DNA of 64,000 nt from Bradyrhizobium sp. CIAT3101 (GTDB taxonomy: Bacteria > Pseudomonadota > Alphaproteobacteria > Rhizobiales > Xanthobacteraceae), in assembly GCF_029714945.1 (NCBI RefSeq), contig NZ_CP121634.1, positions 3,121,001-3,185,000 on the forward strand. Direction: 5' to 3'. The notes under the pieces are model-generated. The model searched no databases and had not been told where the DNA came from. It was given only the letters and a program-made list of their open reading frames with translations. How positions within the stretch are numbered: position 1 is the stretch's first letter; every line of letters starts with the position of its first letter. Positions 1 through 11,067 of this stretch are shown one piece after another. The translations under genes were made by a program, and so were the position numbers.

Positions 1-1474
1 CTGACCCGAGGCTCGACGGTGCCGCGAGGCCTGGCGCGCCCTCGATGTCGCGACTGCCGCCGGTGCTTGCAACCTGTTGCGCCATCGGATTGTTGCGGCA
101 GGCATCGAAGATCAGGATGTTGGTGCGGACCTGGTCATCGAGGCCGGCCATGATGGTGTCCATGTCGATCATCGCTTCGGTCATGCTCGCGCCGGGTTTG
201 AGCTCGACGTCGATGGGAATGAGATAGTTGCGGCCGTCGACCTGCACGCCGTGACCGGCATAGTAGACGAGTGCGACCTGCGCCCGCGCCGCATCACGCA
301 AGAACGCGCGCGTCATCTTCTGCATCGCGGCGCGGTCGAGATCGACGCCCTCCGATACGATGAAGCCGATCTCACGCAGGCTCTTTGCGACGGCGCGCGC
401 GTCGTTGGGCGGGTTGGGCAGTGCCTTCACATGGGCGTAGGCGCCGTTGCCGATCACGAGCGCCATGCGCCTGCCGGGTGTCGCGGGGGCAGGCGAGGGC
501 GCAGGCGCGGCGTTAGCCTGCTGCTGCGTGGGCGTGGCCTGCTGTTGTCCCGACGAGGCGGGCGCATCGCGCGGGATCGGCGCGGTCGCGTCCGTCACCA
601 GCGACAGCCGCACTTTCGCGGTGGCCTGATTGGCCTTGCTGCCGGCGTCCGAGGCCACGATCGCGAGCGTGGCGTTGTAGTCGTCCTTCGCGCGCGCATA
701 GTCGCCCTTGGCCTCATAGGCCAGCGCGCGATGGGTGTAGGCGGAGATCAGCACGCTGTTCGGCGGCGTCATGATGTTGACCGGCGGCTTCTCCTTGGCG
801 AGCCGGATCGCCTCGCTGCCGTCGGCGATGGCGCGATCGAGATCGTTCTTCGCGCGCCAGATCGCGGTGCGGTTGATCAGCGGCTGCGGCAGCGTCGGAT
901 CGAGCCGGATCGCCTGGTTGATGTCGGCGAGCGCGCCGTCGAGATCGCCGAGCGCTCCCTTCGCGATGCCGCGGTTCTGGAACGAGAACGCTGATCTCGG
1001 ATCGGCCTTGATCGACATGTCGTAATCGGCGATCGCCTTGGCGTAGTCGCCCTTGCCGCGCCAGGCATTGCCGCGATTGTGGAAGATGATGCCGCTCGGC
1101 GGCCCGAGCTTCAGCGCGTCGTCGAAATCCGCGATCGCGATGTCGTAGTCGCCCTTGTCGTAATAGGCCGAGCCCCGCATGTTGTAGACCGCCTGGCTCG
1201 GCTGCAGCCGGATCGCCTCGGTGGTGTCGGCAATGACCCGGGCGTAGTCGCCCTTCTTGTTCCAGCCCACCGCGCGCCAGAAATAGACGGTCGCGAGCTG
1301 CTCGCCCTTGAAAACCTTCAGCGCGATGATCTTGCTGCAGGCCCCGACCATCTGATCCGCCGGGGTGGTCTCGGTGGTGCAGAGGGGCCCGAGCTGGCTG
1401 CGCGACTGGGCGGAGCAGGGCGCCGACCACAACGCGGCGGTGAGCAGGCCGAATGCCAAAAGCAGGCGGCGCAT
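1..1474 (-). CDS. TPR-repeat caspase-family (C14) protein, 3' end outside window
   Basis: The frame is open to the left window edge, so about 491 residues are visible and the C-terminus is missing. A signal peptide (residues 1-23, ending Cys-Ser-Ala) is followed by several TPR units (about 60-275, with repeated GDY-x-x-A-I-A-D motifs), a Pro/Gln/Ala-rich linker (about 300-333) and a caspase fold starting at MALVIGN. The catalytic His408 lies in YYAGHGVQ and Cys459 in DACRNN, the two residues that define family C14. Function is inferred: a periplasmic or exported cysteine peptidase with a protein-binding TPR arm. The gene lies 99 bases downstream of another TPR-protease on the same strand, so the two may be co-transcribed. 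The ATG at 1474 starts a good signal peptide. Confidence 0.88.
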   Translation of the reverse strand, partial: MRRLLLAFGLLTAALWSAPCSAQSRSQLGPLCTTETTPADQMVGACSKIIALKVFKGEQLATVYFWRAVGWNKKGDYARVIADTTEAIRLQPSQAVYNMRGSAYYDKGDYDIAIADFDDALKLGPPSGIIFHNRGNAWRGKGDYAKAIADYDMSIKADPRSAFSFQNRGIAKGALGDLDGALADINQAIRLDPTLPQPLINRTAIWRAKNDLDRAIADGSEAIRLAKEKPPVNIMTPPNSVLISAYTHRALAYEAKGDYARAKDDYNATLAIVASDAGSKANQATAKVRLSLVTDATAPIPRDAPASSGQQQATPTQQQANAAPAPSPAPATPGRRMALVIGNGAYAHVKALPNPPNDARAVAKSLREIGFIVSEGVDLDRAAMQKMTRAFLRDAARAQVALVYYAGHGVQVDGRNYLIPIDVELKPGASMTEAMIDMDTIMAGLDDQVRTNILIFDACRNNPMAQQVASTGGSRDIEGAPGLAAPSSLGS

Positions 1475-1573
1475 GGGGCTTCGGATGCGGGCGATACGAC
1501 GGAAGGGGGACATGCCCCTTTTGTCGCCCCTGAGGGATCGCCGGTTCAGATCCCGTGGGTTGCGAGGGCAGGC

Positions 1574-2662
1574 CTACTTCTTCGGTTGGCGGGTGCGGAC
1601 CTCGATGAAGCCGCCGGCCATTTGCACTTCGAATCGCGACAGGAAGCTCATGCCGAGCAGGCCATCCACTCCGGCGCCGAAGCTCTTGTCATCCGTCGTC
1701 TGAACCGCCACGGGCACGTTGGTTGCTTCCAGCTTGCCGAGCGCAACCTTGTCGGCCCTGGATAGCTTCGCCTTGATCTGGCCGTTGGCCGTTATGAGCG
1801 TGATCTCACTGGCGCCTGCGTCGGAGATCTTGGCGCGGTCGGCAAACGCGGCCTTCACGGACACGTAGCTCGCGCCGGTATCGAGGATGAACAGTCCGGA
1901 GACGCCGTTGATCGCAGCCTTCACTGTGACGACGTCCCTTCCCCCGCGCAGAGGGAAGCTTTCCTTGCGGGATTCGGTTGAGGCGACGCAGTTGCCCTGG
2001 CTCTCGTAGTCCGCGATGATTTTCCGCGTCTGGCTGGTATCGCGGGCGGCCGGATCGAGCGCGACCCATAGACTGATTGGCGCTGTTGCCTCGCAGAACT
2101 GTTTGAGAGCGGCATAAGCGCCTGCCATACGCAGGAAGACACGGCTCGAGATCGATTTCTTGTCCGTGCCATAGAGCTCGATGGCATCGGAATAATCGGC
2201 CAGCGCGCGGCGGTAGTCTTGCACGCCGTCAAGCGCGACGCCCCGCAAGTAATGCGCGTCGTGATTGGTCGGTGCGCGCCGGATGAACTCGTCGGCGACC
2301 TCGACCGCTCGGGGATAATCCGTGAGCTTGAGATAGATGTTGATCGAGCGATGCAGTGCCGTGATCGGCGCGCCGCAATTCATGACGAACTTGTAGAGCC
2401 CATCAGCGGCCTGCCGACGGTAGCCGAGCTTGTCCAGCGTCAGCGCGAGATCGCCGATGCTCTTCTGGTCGCACGGCTCGCGCTTCAGCTCTTCCAGGCG
2501 CAGCCAGATGAATGGGTCGCGCGCGGCCGCAACGGGCAGGACGCCGATCCTTTCATAGACGGATGCGAACACTTCGTCGGGATTGTCGTCCAGATAACCT
2601 GCGCGTGCGCCGCCCGATACTGCCGCCAGAACACAAGCGGCGAGCCACAATGACCTCAACAT
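1574..2662 (-). CDS. TPR-containing retropepsin-like aspartyl protease
   Basis: 362 residues. The frame extends upstream to 2998, but the ATG at 2662 begins a clear signal peptide (MLRSLWLAACVLAAVSGGARA) and is preferred. A helical TPR-like half (about 30-225) is followed by a single retropepsin-like domain: FILDTGAS with the catalytic Asp261, a flap-like ITANG segment, and the closing VDGLLGMSFLSRF. This is the arrangement of the clan AA aspartic protease family found in many proteobacteria, which acts as a homodimer. The protein is expected in the periplasm. It is followed by the TPR-caspase gene, so two proteases with TPR arms lie in tandem. The substrate is unknown. Confidence 0.87.
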   Translation of the reverse strand: MLRSLWLAACVLAAVSGGARAGYLDDNPDEVFASVYERIGVLPVAAARDPFIWLRLEELKREPCDQKSIGDLALTLDKLGYRRQAADGLYKFVMNCGAPITALHRSINIYLKLTDYPRAVEVADEFIRRAPTNHDAHYLRGVALDGVQDYRRALADYSDAIELYGTDKKSISSRVFLRMAGAYAALKQFCEATAPISLWVALDPAARDTSQTRKIIADYESQGNCVASTESRKESFPLRGGRDVVTVKAAINGVSGLFILDTGASYVSVKAAFADRAKISDAGASEITLITANGQIKAKLSRADKVALGKLEATNVPVAVQTTDDKSFGAGVDGLLGMSFLSRFEVQMAGGFIEVRTRQPKK

Positions 2663-2855
2663 ATCCTGCCCCGAACATCCCCGTTCGCTACGTATACCGG
2701 GAAGTGTGGGGGCGGCCAAACGCACGATGGGGGTGTCCCGGAGCGTGGTACGGCCGATCGATCGGCTGTTGAGCAATTCCAGGGGGTATTCCCTCAATGG
2801 GCAGAATTTGCTAGGAGGGCCGTGCCCAACATTCCTGCCCACCGCCGTCCCACTC

Positions 2856-4211
2856 ATGAAAAACGACGAAATCCTGAGCCAAATCACCGAGTTCTGCCGC
2901 AAGGCGGACATGGCGGAATCGACGTTTGGCCGGCGTGCGGTGAATGATGGGAAGCTCGTGCACCGGCTGCGCGAGGGCAAGCGCATCACCATCGACACGC
3001 TGGAGCGGATCCAGGCCTATATCGCCGCGTCCACGACGGGCGGCCTGCCGCCGCCGCGGGGTCTTCAGGTGCCGCCGGAAAAGCGCGATCCGCGCGGCAA
3101 TTTCCGCTTCTTCGAGAACCGGCAGAAATATCTGCTGTTTGTCCACACCTGCAGCGAGAAGCGGGTGGTTGCGGAGCGCGTTGCGCTGGAACTCGCCAGC
3201 ATCCATCCGCGGCCCCCGGCGTTGCGCATTTTCGATGCCGGTGTCGGCGACGGCACGGTGCTGGCGCGGGTGCTGCGCGCCACGCACCAGCGCTACCCGC
3301 ACATGCCGTTCTACGTGGCCGGCAAGGAGCTCAGTCTCGAGGATCTGCGCCTGACGCTGGAGAAGGTGCCGGACCGCATTTTCGAGCATCCGGCGTCGGT
3401 TTTCGTCTTCACCAACATGTTCTATTCGGAGGCGCCTTGGCTGACGCCCGCGTCGCCTGCGGCCGCCGCTGCCACCGTCTGGCACGAGGTCCCGCTGCGG
3501 GGGGGCTCATCGGGCGAATTCGAGCAGCAGATCGCCGAGCTGCGACCGTTCCTGGAGCAGAACTGGCGTGCCGCGATCAGCCCGCGCACCGCCATGCCGC
3601 TGTATGAGCGGCCGGTGGTGCTGGTGCTCTATCGCGAGGACCACCGATTCCTGCTGGATTCGACCATTCCGCGGCCGGGCCAGACCGAGGCCAATTTCGA
3701 CCTCGTCATTGCATCCCAGCCATACCGGGCGCTGTCCTCGGTCAATTTCCGGGCCAAACGGATCATTGCACCGCTGGCGCGGGCGTTGCGGCCGGGCGGC
3801 CGCCTGATCGGTATTCACTCCCATGGTCACGATCCCGGCATGGAAATGATCCAGGCGATCTGGCCCGGAGAAAATCCTTTCTCGGTGAGCCGCCATGAGC
3901 TATTGCGCGCCGTGAAGTATGAGCTTGGGTCGTTGGGCCGCGACTTAAATTTTAATGCTTACGCGGATAACCGTTCGATCTTCAGGTATGATATGGAAGC
4001 GCTGCCCAACGAGGTGACGGGTACCATCGGAACCTCGACAGCCTTTGCAGCGTGGAATGCGGCGGTGTATGTCGCTCAGATTGAGGACGACCGGTTGACA
4101 GATATGACTCAAAACGGCCGCACTCTGGATGCCGCCAGGGATGTGCTGCGAAAGTACAACGGGCTCTGGTTTCTCGACGAATCCTACGTCATCTCGCGCC
4201 GGCGTGATTGA
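2856..4211 (+). CDS. SAM-dependent methyltransferase with N-terminal HTH-like segment
   Basis: 451 residues from the ATG at 2856; the same frame is open further upstream without a better start. Residues about 15-57 (ADMAESTFGRRAVNDGKLV, then a TLERI helix) look like a lambda-repressor-type helix-turn-helix. From about residue 120 a class I methyltransferase fold begins with motif I FDAGVGDGT (127-133), and a later ARALRPGGRLIGIHSHG segment matches the post-motif region. The substrate cannot be read from sequence. The stop lies 59 bases before metK on the same strand, so SAM supply follows immediately. An AGGAGG at 2813-2818 is too far from the chosen ATG to be its ribosome site, so the start is not fully settled. 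Confidence 0.75.
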   Translation: MKNDEILSQITEFCRKADMAESTFGRRAVNDGKLVHRLREGKRITIDTLERIQAYIAASTTGGLPPPRGLQVPPEKRDPRGNFRFFENRQKYLLFVHTCSEKRVVAERVALELASIHPRPPALRIFDAGVGDGTVLARVLRATHQRYPHMPFYVAGKELSLEDLRLTLEKVPDRIFEHPASVFVFTNMFYSEAPWLTPASPAAAAATVWHEVPLRGGSSGEFEQQIAELRPFLEQNWRAAISPRTAMPLYERPVVLVLYREDHRFLLDSTIPRPGQTEANFDLVIASQPYRALSSVNFRAKRIIAPLARALRPGGRLIGIHSHGHDPGMEMIQAIWPGENPFSVSRHELLRAVKYELGSLGRDLNFNAYADNRSIFRYDMEALPNEVTGTIGTSTAFAAWNAAVYVAQIEDDRLTDMTQNGRTLDAARDVLRKYNGLWFLDESYVISRRRD

Positions 4212-4238
4212 CATAATCCAAGGGTAAACATCGCAAAC

Positions 4239-4256
4239 TCCGCCTGAAGCGGCGGA
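4239..4256 (+). promoter_or_regulatory. Small hairpin in the metK leader
   Basis: TCCGCC and GGCGGA form a perfect 6-bp stem with a 6-base loop, ending three bases before the AGGGG ribosome site (4260-4264) of metK. The position could let the structure influence translation. It does not match a SAM or SAH riboswitch consensus I can state with confidence, so no riboswitch class is assigned. Confidence 0.3.
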
Positions 4257-4270
4257 ACAAGGGGTTACTG

Positions 4271-5467
<1,197 letters not shown>

Positions 5468-5479
5468 TTTTTGTACGTC

Positions 5480-5505
5480 ATTCCGGGTTCGCGCGAATCC
5501 GGAAT
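5480..5505. repeat. Palindrome of the CATTCCGGG type, first copy
   Basis: ATTCCGG...CCGGAAT arms enclose TTCGC/GCGAA, giving a nearly perfect 26-base palindrome with one G-T pair just after the metK stop. Extragenic palindromes starting CATTCCGGG are, to my knowledge, dispersed in Bradyrhizobium genomes. It may act as a weak terminator or mRNA stabiliser. Confidence 0.6.
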
Positions 5506-5524
5506 CCTTAATCCTCACGTCGCG

Positions 5525-5557
5525 ATTCCGGGGCTCCTCTTGGAGGCGTCCCGGAAT
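5525..5557. repeat. Palindrome of the CATTCCGGG type, second copy, in the ahcY leader
   Basis: ATTCCGGG (5525-5532) pairs with CCCGGAAT (5550-5557) around an inner CTCC-TCTT-GGAG hairpin. It ends 26 bases before the ahcY ATG. The shared arm sequence with the copy at 5480-5505 suggests the same repeat family. A regulatory role in ahcY expression is possible but not shown. Confidence 0.55.
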
Positions 5558-5583
5558 GCCCGTTCAACAACAGGACACTCGCA

Positions 5584-7005
5584 ATGAACGCGAAGCCCGG
5601 CTTCACCGATTACATCGTCAAGGACATCTCGCTCGCCGATTTCGGCCGCAAGGAACTCTCGCTCGCCGAGACCGAGATGCCCGGCCTGATGGCCACCCGC
5701 GAAGAGTACGGCCCGAAGCAGCCGCTGAAGGGCGCGCGTATCGCCGGCTCCCTGCACATGACCATCCAGACCGGCGTGCTGATCGAGACGCTGGCAGCGC
5801 TCGGCGCCGACATTCGCTGGGTCTCCTGCAACATCTATTCGACGCAGGATCACGCTGCGGCGGCGATCGCGGCCGCCGGCATTCCGGTGTTCGCGGTCAA
5901 GGGCGAGACGCTGAAGGATTACTGGGATTACACCGCAAAGCTGTTCGACTGGCACGGCGGCGGTCACCCGAACATGATCCTCGATGACGGCGGCGACGCC
6001 ACCATGTACGTCCATCTCGGCCTGCGCGCCGAGAAGGGCGACACCGCCTTCCTCGACAAGCCCGGTTCGGAAGAAGAGGAAGTCTTCTTCGCGCTTCTGA
6101 AGAAGCAGCTCAAGGAAAAACCGAAGGGCTACTTCGCCGCGATCGCCGAGAGCATCAAGGGCGTTTCGGAAGAGACAACCACGGGCGTGCATCGTCTCTA
6201 CGACATGCAGAAGGCGGGCACGCTGCTGTGGCCGGCCATCAACGTCAACGACAGCGTCACCAAGTCGAAGTTCGACAACCTTTATGGCTGCCGTGAATCG
6301 CTGGTCGACGGCATCCGCCGCGGCACCGACGTCATGATGTCGGGCAAGGTCGCGATGGTCGCGGGCTTCGGCGACGTCGGCAAGGGTTCGGCCGCCTCGC
6401 TGCGCCAGGCCGGCTGCCGCGTGATGGTGTCCGAAGTCGATCCGATCTGCGCGCTGCAGGCGGCGATGGAAGGCTATGAGGTCGTGACCATGGAAGACGC
6501 CGCGCCCCGTGCCGACATCTTCGTCACCGCGACCGGCAACAAGGATATCATCACCATCGAGCACATGCGTGCGATGAAGGATCGCGCCATCGTCTGCAAC
6601 ATCGGCCACTTCGACAACGAGATCCAGATTGCGGGTCTGCGTAACCTGAAGTGGACCAACATCAAGCCACAGGTCGACGAGATCGAATTCCCCGACAAGC
6701 ACCGCATCATCATGCTGTCGGAGGGCCGCCTCGTGAACCTCGGCAACGCAATGGGCCACCCGTCCTTCGTGATGTCGGCGTCCTTCACCAACCAGACGCT
6801 GGCGCAGATCGAGCTGTACGCCAACAACAAGGATGGCAAGTACAAGAAGGAAGTCTACGTGCTGCCGAAGTCGCTCGACGAGAAGGTCGCGCGCCTCCAC
6901 CTCGCCAAGATCGGCGTCAAGCTCACCGAGCTCCGCAAGGACCAGGCCGACTATATCGGCGTGAAGCAGGAAGGCCCGTACAAGAGCGACCACTACCGCT
7001 ACTGA
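5584..7005 (+). CDS. ahcY: S-adenosylhomocysteine hydrolase
   Basis: 473 residues, the normal bacterial length. It hydrolyses S-adenosylhomocysteine to adenosine and homocysteine with tightly bound NAD, relieving product inhibition of methyltransferases. Visible marks are the substrate-domain [16 protein letters not shown], the NAD-binding [27 protein letters not shown], and the family C-terminus ending DHYRY. An AGGA ribosome site lies eight bases before the ATG. A strong terminator follows at 7033-7065. It belongs with metK just upstream. Confidence 0.98.
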   Translation: MNAKPGFTDYIVKDISLADFGRKELSLAETEMPGLMATREEYGPKQPLKGARIAGSLHMTIQTGVLIETLAALGADIRWVSCNIYSTQDHAAAAIAAAGIPVFAVKGETLKDYWDYTAKLFDWHGGGHPNMILDDGGDATMYVHLGLRAEKGDTAFLDKPGSEEEEVFFALLKKQLKEKPKGYFAAIAESIKGVSEETTTGVHRLYDMQKAGTLLWPAINVNDSVTKSKFDNLYGCRESLVDGIRRGTDVMMSGKVAMVAGFGDVGKGSAASLRQAGCRVMVSEVDPICALQAAMEGYEVVTMEDAAPRADIFVTATGNKDIITIEHMRAMKDRAIVCNIGHFDNEIQIAGLRNLKWTNIKPQVDEIEFPDKHRIIMLSEGRLVNLGNAMGHPSFVMSASFTNQTLAQIELYANNKDGKYKKEVYVLPKSLDEKVARLHLAKIGVKLTELRKDQADYIGVKQEGPYKSDHYRY

Positions 7006-7032
7006 GCCGCTGATCGCAGAGATCAACGACGC

Positions 7033-7065
7033 AAAGCCCCGGAGCGATCCGGGGCTTTGTTGTTT
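7033..7065 (+). terminator. Rho-independent terminator after ahcY
   Basis: AAAGCCCCGGA and TCCGGGGCTTT form a perfect 11-bp stem with a GCGA loop, followed by GTTGTTT. It closes the metK-ahcY transcription unit. Confidence 0.88.
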
Positions 7066-7165
7066 CGGCGCATGGAATTCGACTCGCTTTCCAGTTGCTG
7101 GGCGGCCAATTGCCGATTGACGGGCCGCTGCGACGGGCGGACTATCCCCGCCGGCGGAGGAAACC

Positions 7166-8626
<1,461 letters not shown>

Positions 8627-8640
8627 TTACGCCGCCGCTT

Positions 8641-9870
8641 TTATGCCTTGCGCGTGGTGAGCGCGAGGCCAAGGTCGATCGCGAGCGCCAGCACCGCGGC
8701 ACCGCCGCCGAGCGCGAACAGAACCAGATAGTCGCCGCCGGTGTTCGCATAGATCCAGGAGAAGCCGTAAGCCGCGGCAGCCTGGAATAGCGCAAAGCTG
8801 GTGGTGGCGTGGCTCCATGTCGCGCGCTGCTGCTCGCTCGAGTGCGGGACAAGCTCGTGGATGCGTCCGAGCACCAGTGGCACGATGCCCGGCGTGAACC
8901 CGCCGACCACGATGCTCGACACGATCAGTGACGCCGGCGCGGTGCTGACGGTGGGGAGCAGCACGGCGGCCGCCTCGATCAAAAAGGCCGCGCGCAGCGC
9001 CGGGCCGAAGCCGGATCGATCACCGAGATGACCGGTGACGAGCGGACCGACGATGGCGCCGAGGCCGTAGAGCACCCAATAGCGCGATCCGGCCGCAATG
9101 CCCTGGCCGAGACCGCGCGCCACGAAATCCACGATGAAAACCATGTGCGGCACCAGCGCCACCGCGTTGAGCCCATACTGGATCAGCAGCGCACGGGCCG
9201 CAGTCGGCGTGCGATGGTGCTTTGCTTGATGCGCGGGCGAAGCGCCAGTCGTAGTGTCCGCAGGCCAATTCCACCAGCTCGCGAGCGTCAGCACGGCCGA
9301 GAGGACGCCAAGGCCAACCCAGCTCTGCTGCAGGCCCTGTTGCAGCAGCAGGGGCACCAGCGTGCCCGATGCCGCGACACCGAGACCGACGCCCGCAAAG
9401 ATCACGCCACCGACGATGCCGCGCCGGGCGGGCGAGGTGTGCGGCAGAATGACGGACGCCGCCAGCACCATGATGATTCCGCCGGTGAGCCCGGAGAGGA
9501 ATCGCCAGGCGAAGAACCAGGTGAAGGACACAGGCGCTGAGCTGGCAAAGAACGAGAGCGTCGCCAGCACCATCATCGCCCGCAGCGCGAGAACTGCGCC
9601 AACGCGCGCCGCGACAGCCCGTGCGGCGAGCGCGCCCGCGAGATAGCCGGCGAGGTTCGCGGCGCCGAGATAGACGACGTCGGACGCGCTGAACCACTTC
9701 GCGGCAATCAGCGCCGGGATCAGCGGCGTGTAGGAGAAGCGGGCGAGGCCAAGCCCGACCAGCGATGCAGAGAGGCCTGCTACCGCATAGCGCCAGGTTC
9801 GTTGTGATTCTGATCCCGGCTGCGGGTGCAGCCGGGTCTCGATGTGTTGCTTCGTGTTTGCGTTGGTCAT
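8641..9870 (-). CDS. MFS transporter, YbfB/YjiJ-like
   Basis: 409 residues with about twelve hydrophobic segments. The N-terminal GLGLARFSYTPLIPAL and the paired six-helix layout match the YbfB/YjiJ branch of the major facilitator superfamily. Its cargo is not known. It is the last gene of a three-gene minus-strand unit (SDR, tautomerase, MFS) with gaps of 15 and 30 bases. The unit is transcribed away from a LysR regulator that probably controls it, so export of the compound handled by the two enzymes is a reasonable guess. Confidence 0.85.
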   Translation of the reverse strand: MTNANTKQHIETRLHPQPGSESQRTWRYAVAGLSASLVGLGLARFSYTPLIPALIAAKWFSASDVVYLGAANLAGYLAGALAARAVAARVGAVLALRAMMVLATLSFFASSAPVSFTWFFAWRFLSGLTGGIIMVLAASVILPHTSPARRGIVGGVIFAGVGLGVAASGTLVPLLLQQGLQQSWVGLGVLSAVLTLASWWNWPADTTTGASPAHQAKHHRTPTAARALLIQYGLNAVALVPHMVFIVDFVARGLGQGIAAGSRYWVLYGLGAIVGPLVTGHLGDRSGFGPALRAAFLIEAAAVLLPTVSTAPASLIVSSIVVGGFTPGIVPLVLGRIHELVPHSSEQQRATWSHATTSFALFQAAAAYGFSWIYANTGGDYLVLFALGGGAAVLALAIDLGLALTTRKA

Positions 9871-9900
9871 GGCATCCTCCTGCGCACGATGGCGCGCGGA

Positions 9901-10137
9901 TCATCCTGTCTGGCTCGCGCGGCGCCGTCGGAATTCCGGCACGGGCAGGCCGCCCCAGCCCCAATTGTCGGTGTCGACTTCCTCGATCACGACGAAGGTG
10001 GAATCGAGCGGCTTGCCGAGAACGTCGCGCAACAGCTCGCTCGAGCCCTTGATCAGCGCGGCTTTCTCCTCCGCCGTGAGCGACGCCGTTCCCGGCGTCG
10101 TCCCTTCTCGGGTCACTTGAATGGTGACGATGGGCAT
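9901..10137 (-). CDS. 4-oxalocrotonate tautomerase-family protein
   Basis: 78 residues. After removal of the initiator Met the protein starts with Pro (MPIVTIQVTREG), the catalytic base of the tautomerase superfamily. The LTAEEKAALIKGSSELL helix and VVIEEVDTDNWGWGG also fit. Tautomerases of this kind interconvert keto and enol forms, often in aromatic compound breakdown. It sits between an SDR and an MFS gene in one operon. The C-terminus (EFRRRRASQTG) is somewhat longer than the classic 62-residue enzyme. Confidence 0.88.
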   Translation of the reverse strand: MPIVTIQVTREGTTPGTASLTAEEKAALIKGSSELLRDVLGKPLDSTFVVIEEVDTDNWGWGGLPVPEFRRRRASQTG

Positions 10138-10152
10138 GGTGCTGCTCCGCGG

Positions 10153-10863
10153 TCAGTGGCCGGCGCTCTGGCCGCCGTCGACATGCAGGATCTCGCCGGT
10201 CACGAAGCTCGCCTGCTCCAGGTAGAGCACGGCATCGACGATGTCGGACATCTCGCCCATGTGACCGACCGGGTGCATCGCGCCGAGCTGGGCATGCGTC
10301 GCGACCGGGTGCATCGGCGACTTGATGATGCCGGGCGCAACCGCGTTCACGCGAATGCCGCGCTTGGCGTATTCGATCGCAAGCGATTTAGTCGCGGCGT
10401 TCAGTCCGCCCTTGCTCAGCGAGGCCAGCACCGAGGGCACGTTCGAGTTGGCCTGATCGGCCAGGGTGGTCGTGATCTGGACGACATGGCCAGAACCCTG
10501 CTTCTCCATCTCGGCGATGGCGAGCTGCGTGATGTTGAAGAAGCCGGCGACGTTGGTGCCCATCACCGCCGCATAGTCCTCGGCCGTGTACTGCGTGAAC
10601 GGCTTTGCGACGAAGATGCCGGCATTGTTGACCAGCGTGTCGACGCGGCCGAAGCGGGCGACGGCCTGCGCAACCACGCGTTCCGCAGTCTTCCGGTCGG
10701 CGATGTCGCCGGGAATGGCAAGGACATCGTCATCGCCGGACGGCTTGACGGAGCGCGCCGTCGCAACGACGCGATAATTGCGATCGCGAAAACCCTGGAC
10801 GAGGGCAGCGCCGATGCCCTGCGATGCACCGGTAATGATGGCGACCTTTTGCTCGATACCCAT
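10153..10863 (-). CDS. SDR-family protein lacking the catalytic tyrosine
   Basis: 236 residues from the ATG at 10863, which has an AGGAG ribosome site; the frame opens further upstream. The cofactor site TGASQGIG (11-18), the NNAG motif (79-82) and the late VNAVAPG segment place it in the short-chain dehydrogenase/reductase superfamily. The usual Tyr-x3-Lys is altered: the stretch reads SVLASLSKGG, so Lys151 is present but position 147 is Ala. The Ser region reads ITTT. The protein may be a divergent reductase or may not catalyse the standard reaction. It is the first gene of the unit with the tautomerase and MFS genes. Confidence 0.88.
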   Translation of the reverse strand: MGIEQKVAIITGASQGIGAALVQGFRDRNYRVVATARSVKPSGDDDVLAIPGDIADRKTAERVVAQAVARFGRVDTLVNNAGIFVAKPFTQYTAEDYAAVMGTNVAGFFNITQLAIAEMEKQGSGHVVQITTTLADQANSNVPSVLASLSKGGLNAATKSLAIEYAKRGIRVNAVAPGIIKSPMHPVATHAQLGAMHPVGHMGEMSDIVDAVLYLEQASFVTGEILHVDGGQSAGH

Positions 10864-10982
10864 GACGGGCTCCTGTTGTTGATCCGCGCCAGCACCGGCT
10901 GGCTTGGGCATTGAGGTACGCCGCGGAGGCCTGCTCGCGAATACACGCTGCCCGGCAGACACTCTTTCGCGGCGCGTATGAA

Positions 10983-11002
10983 TGCCGGACCGGCGTCCGG
11001 CA
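10983..11002. promoter_or_regulatory. Perfect inverted repeat in the SDR/lysR intergenic region
   Basis: TGCCGGAC, a CGGC spacer and GTCCGGCA form a perfect 8-4-8 inverted repeat between the divergent SDR and LysR genes. Its location makes it a candidate operator for the LysR regulator, though it is not a plain T-N11-A box. A GC-rich hairpin of no regulatory role is also possible. Confidence 0.35.
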
Positions 11003-11067
11003 GCAGTTGTCGCGATTGGGGCAAGGGCTTAATTTGTCATTGGAATTTCACGGGGCAGCGGGAAGGC

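Noticed and set aside
4212..4270. SAM or SAH riboswitch before metK
   Set aside because: Position and a small stem fit, but the conserved loop bases of known families could not be matched by eye, so only a hairpin is recorded.
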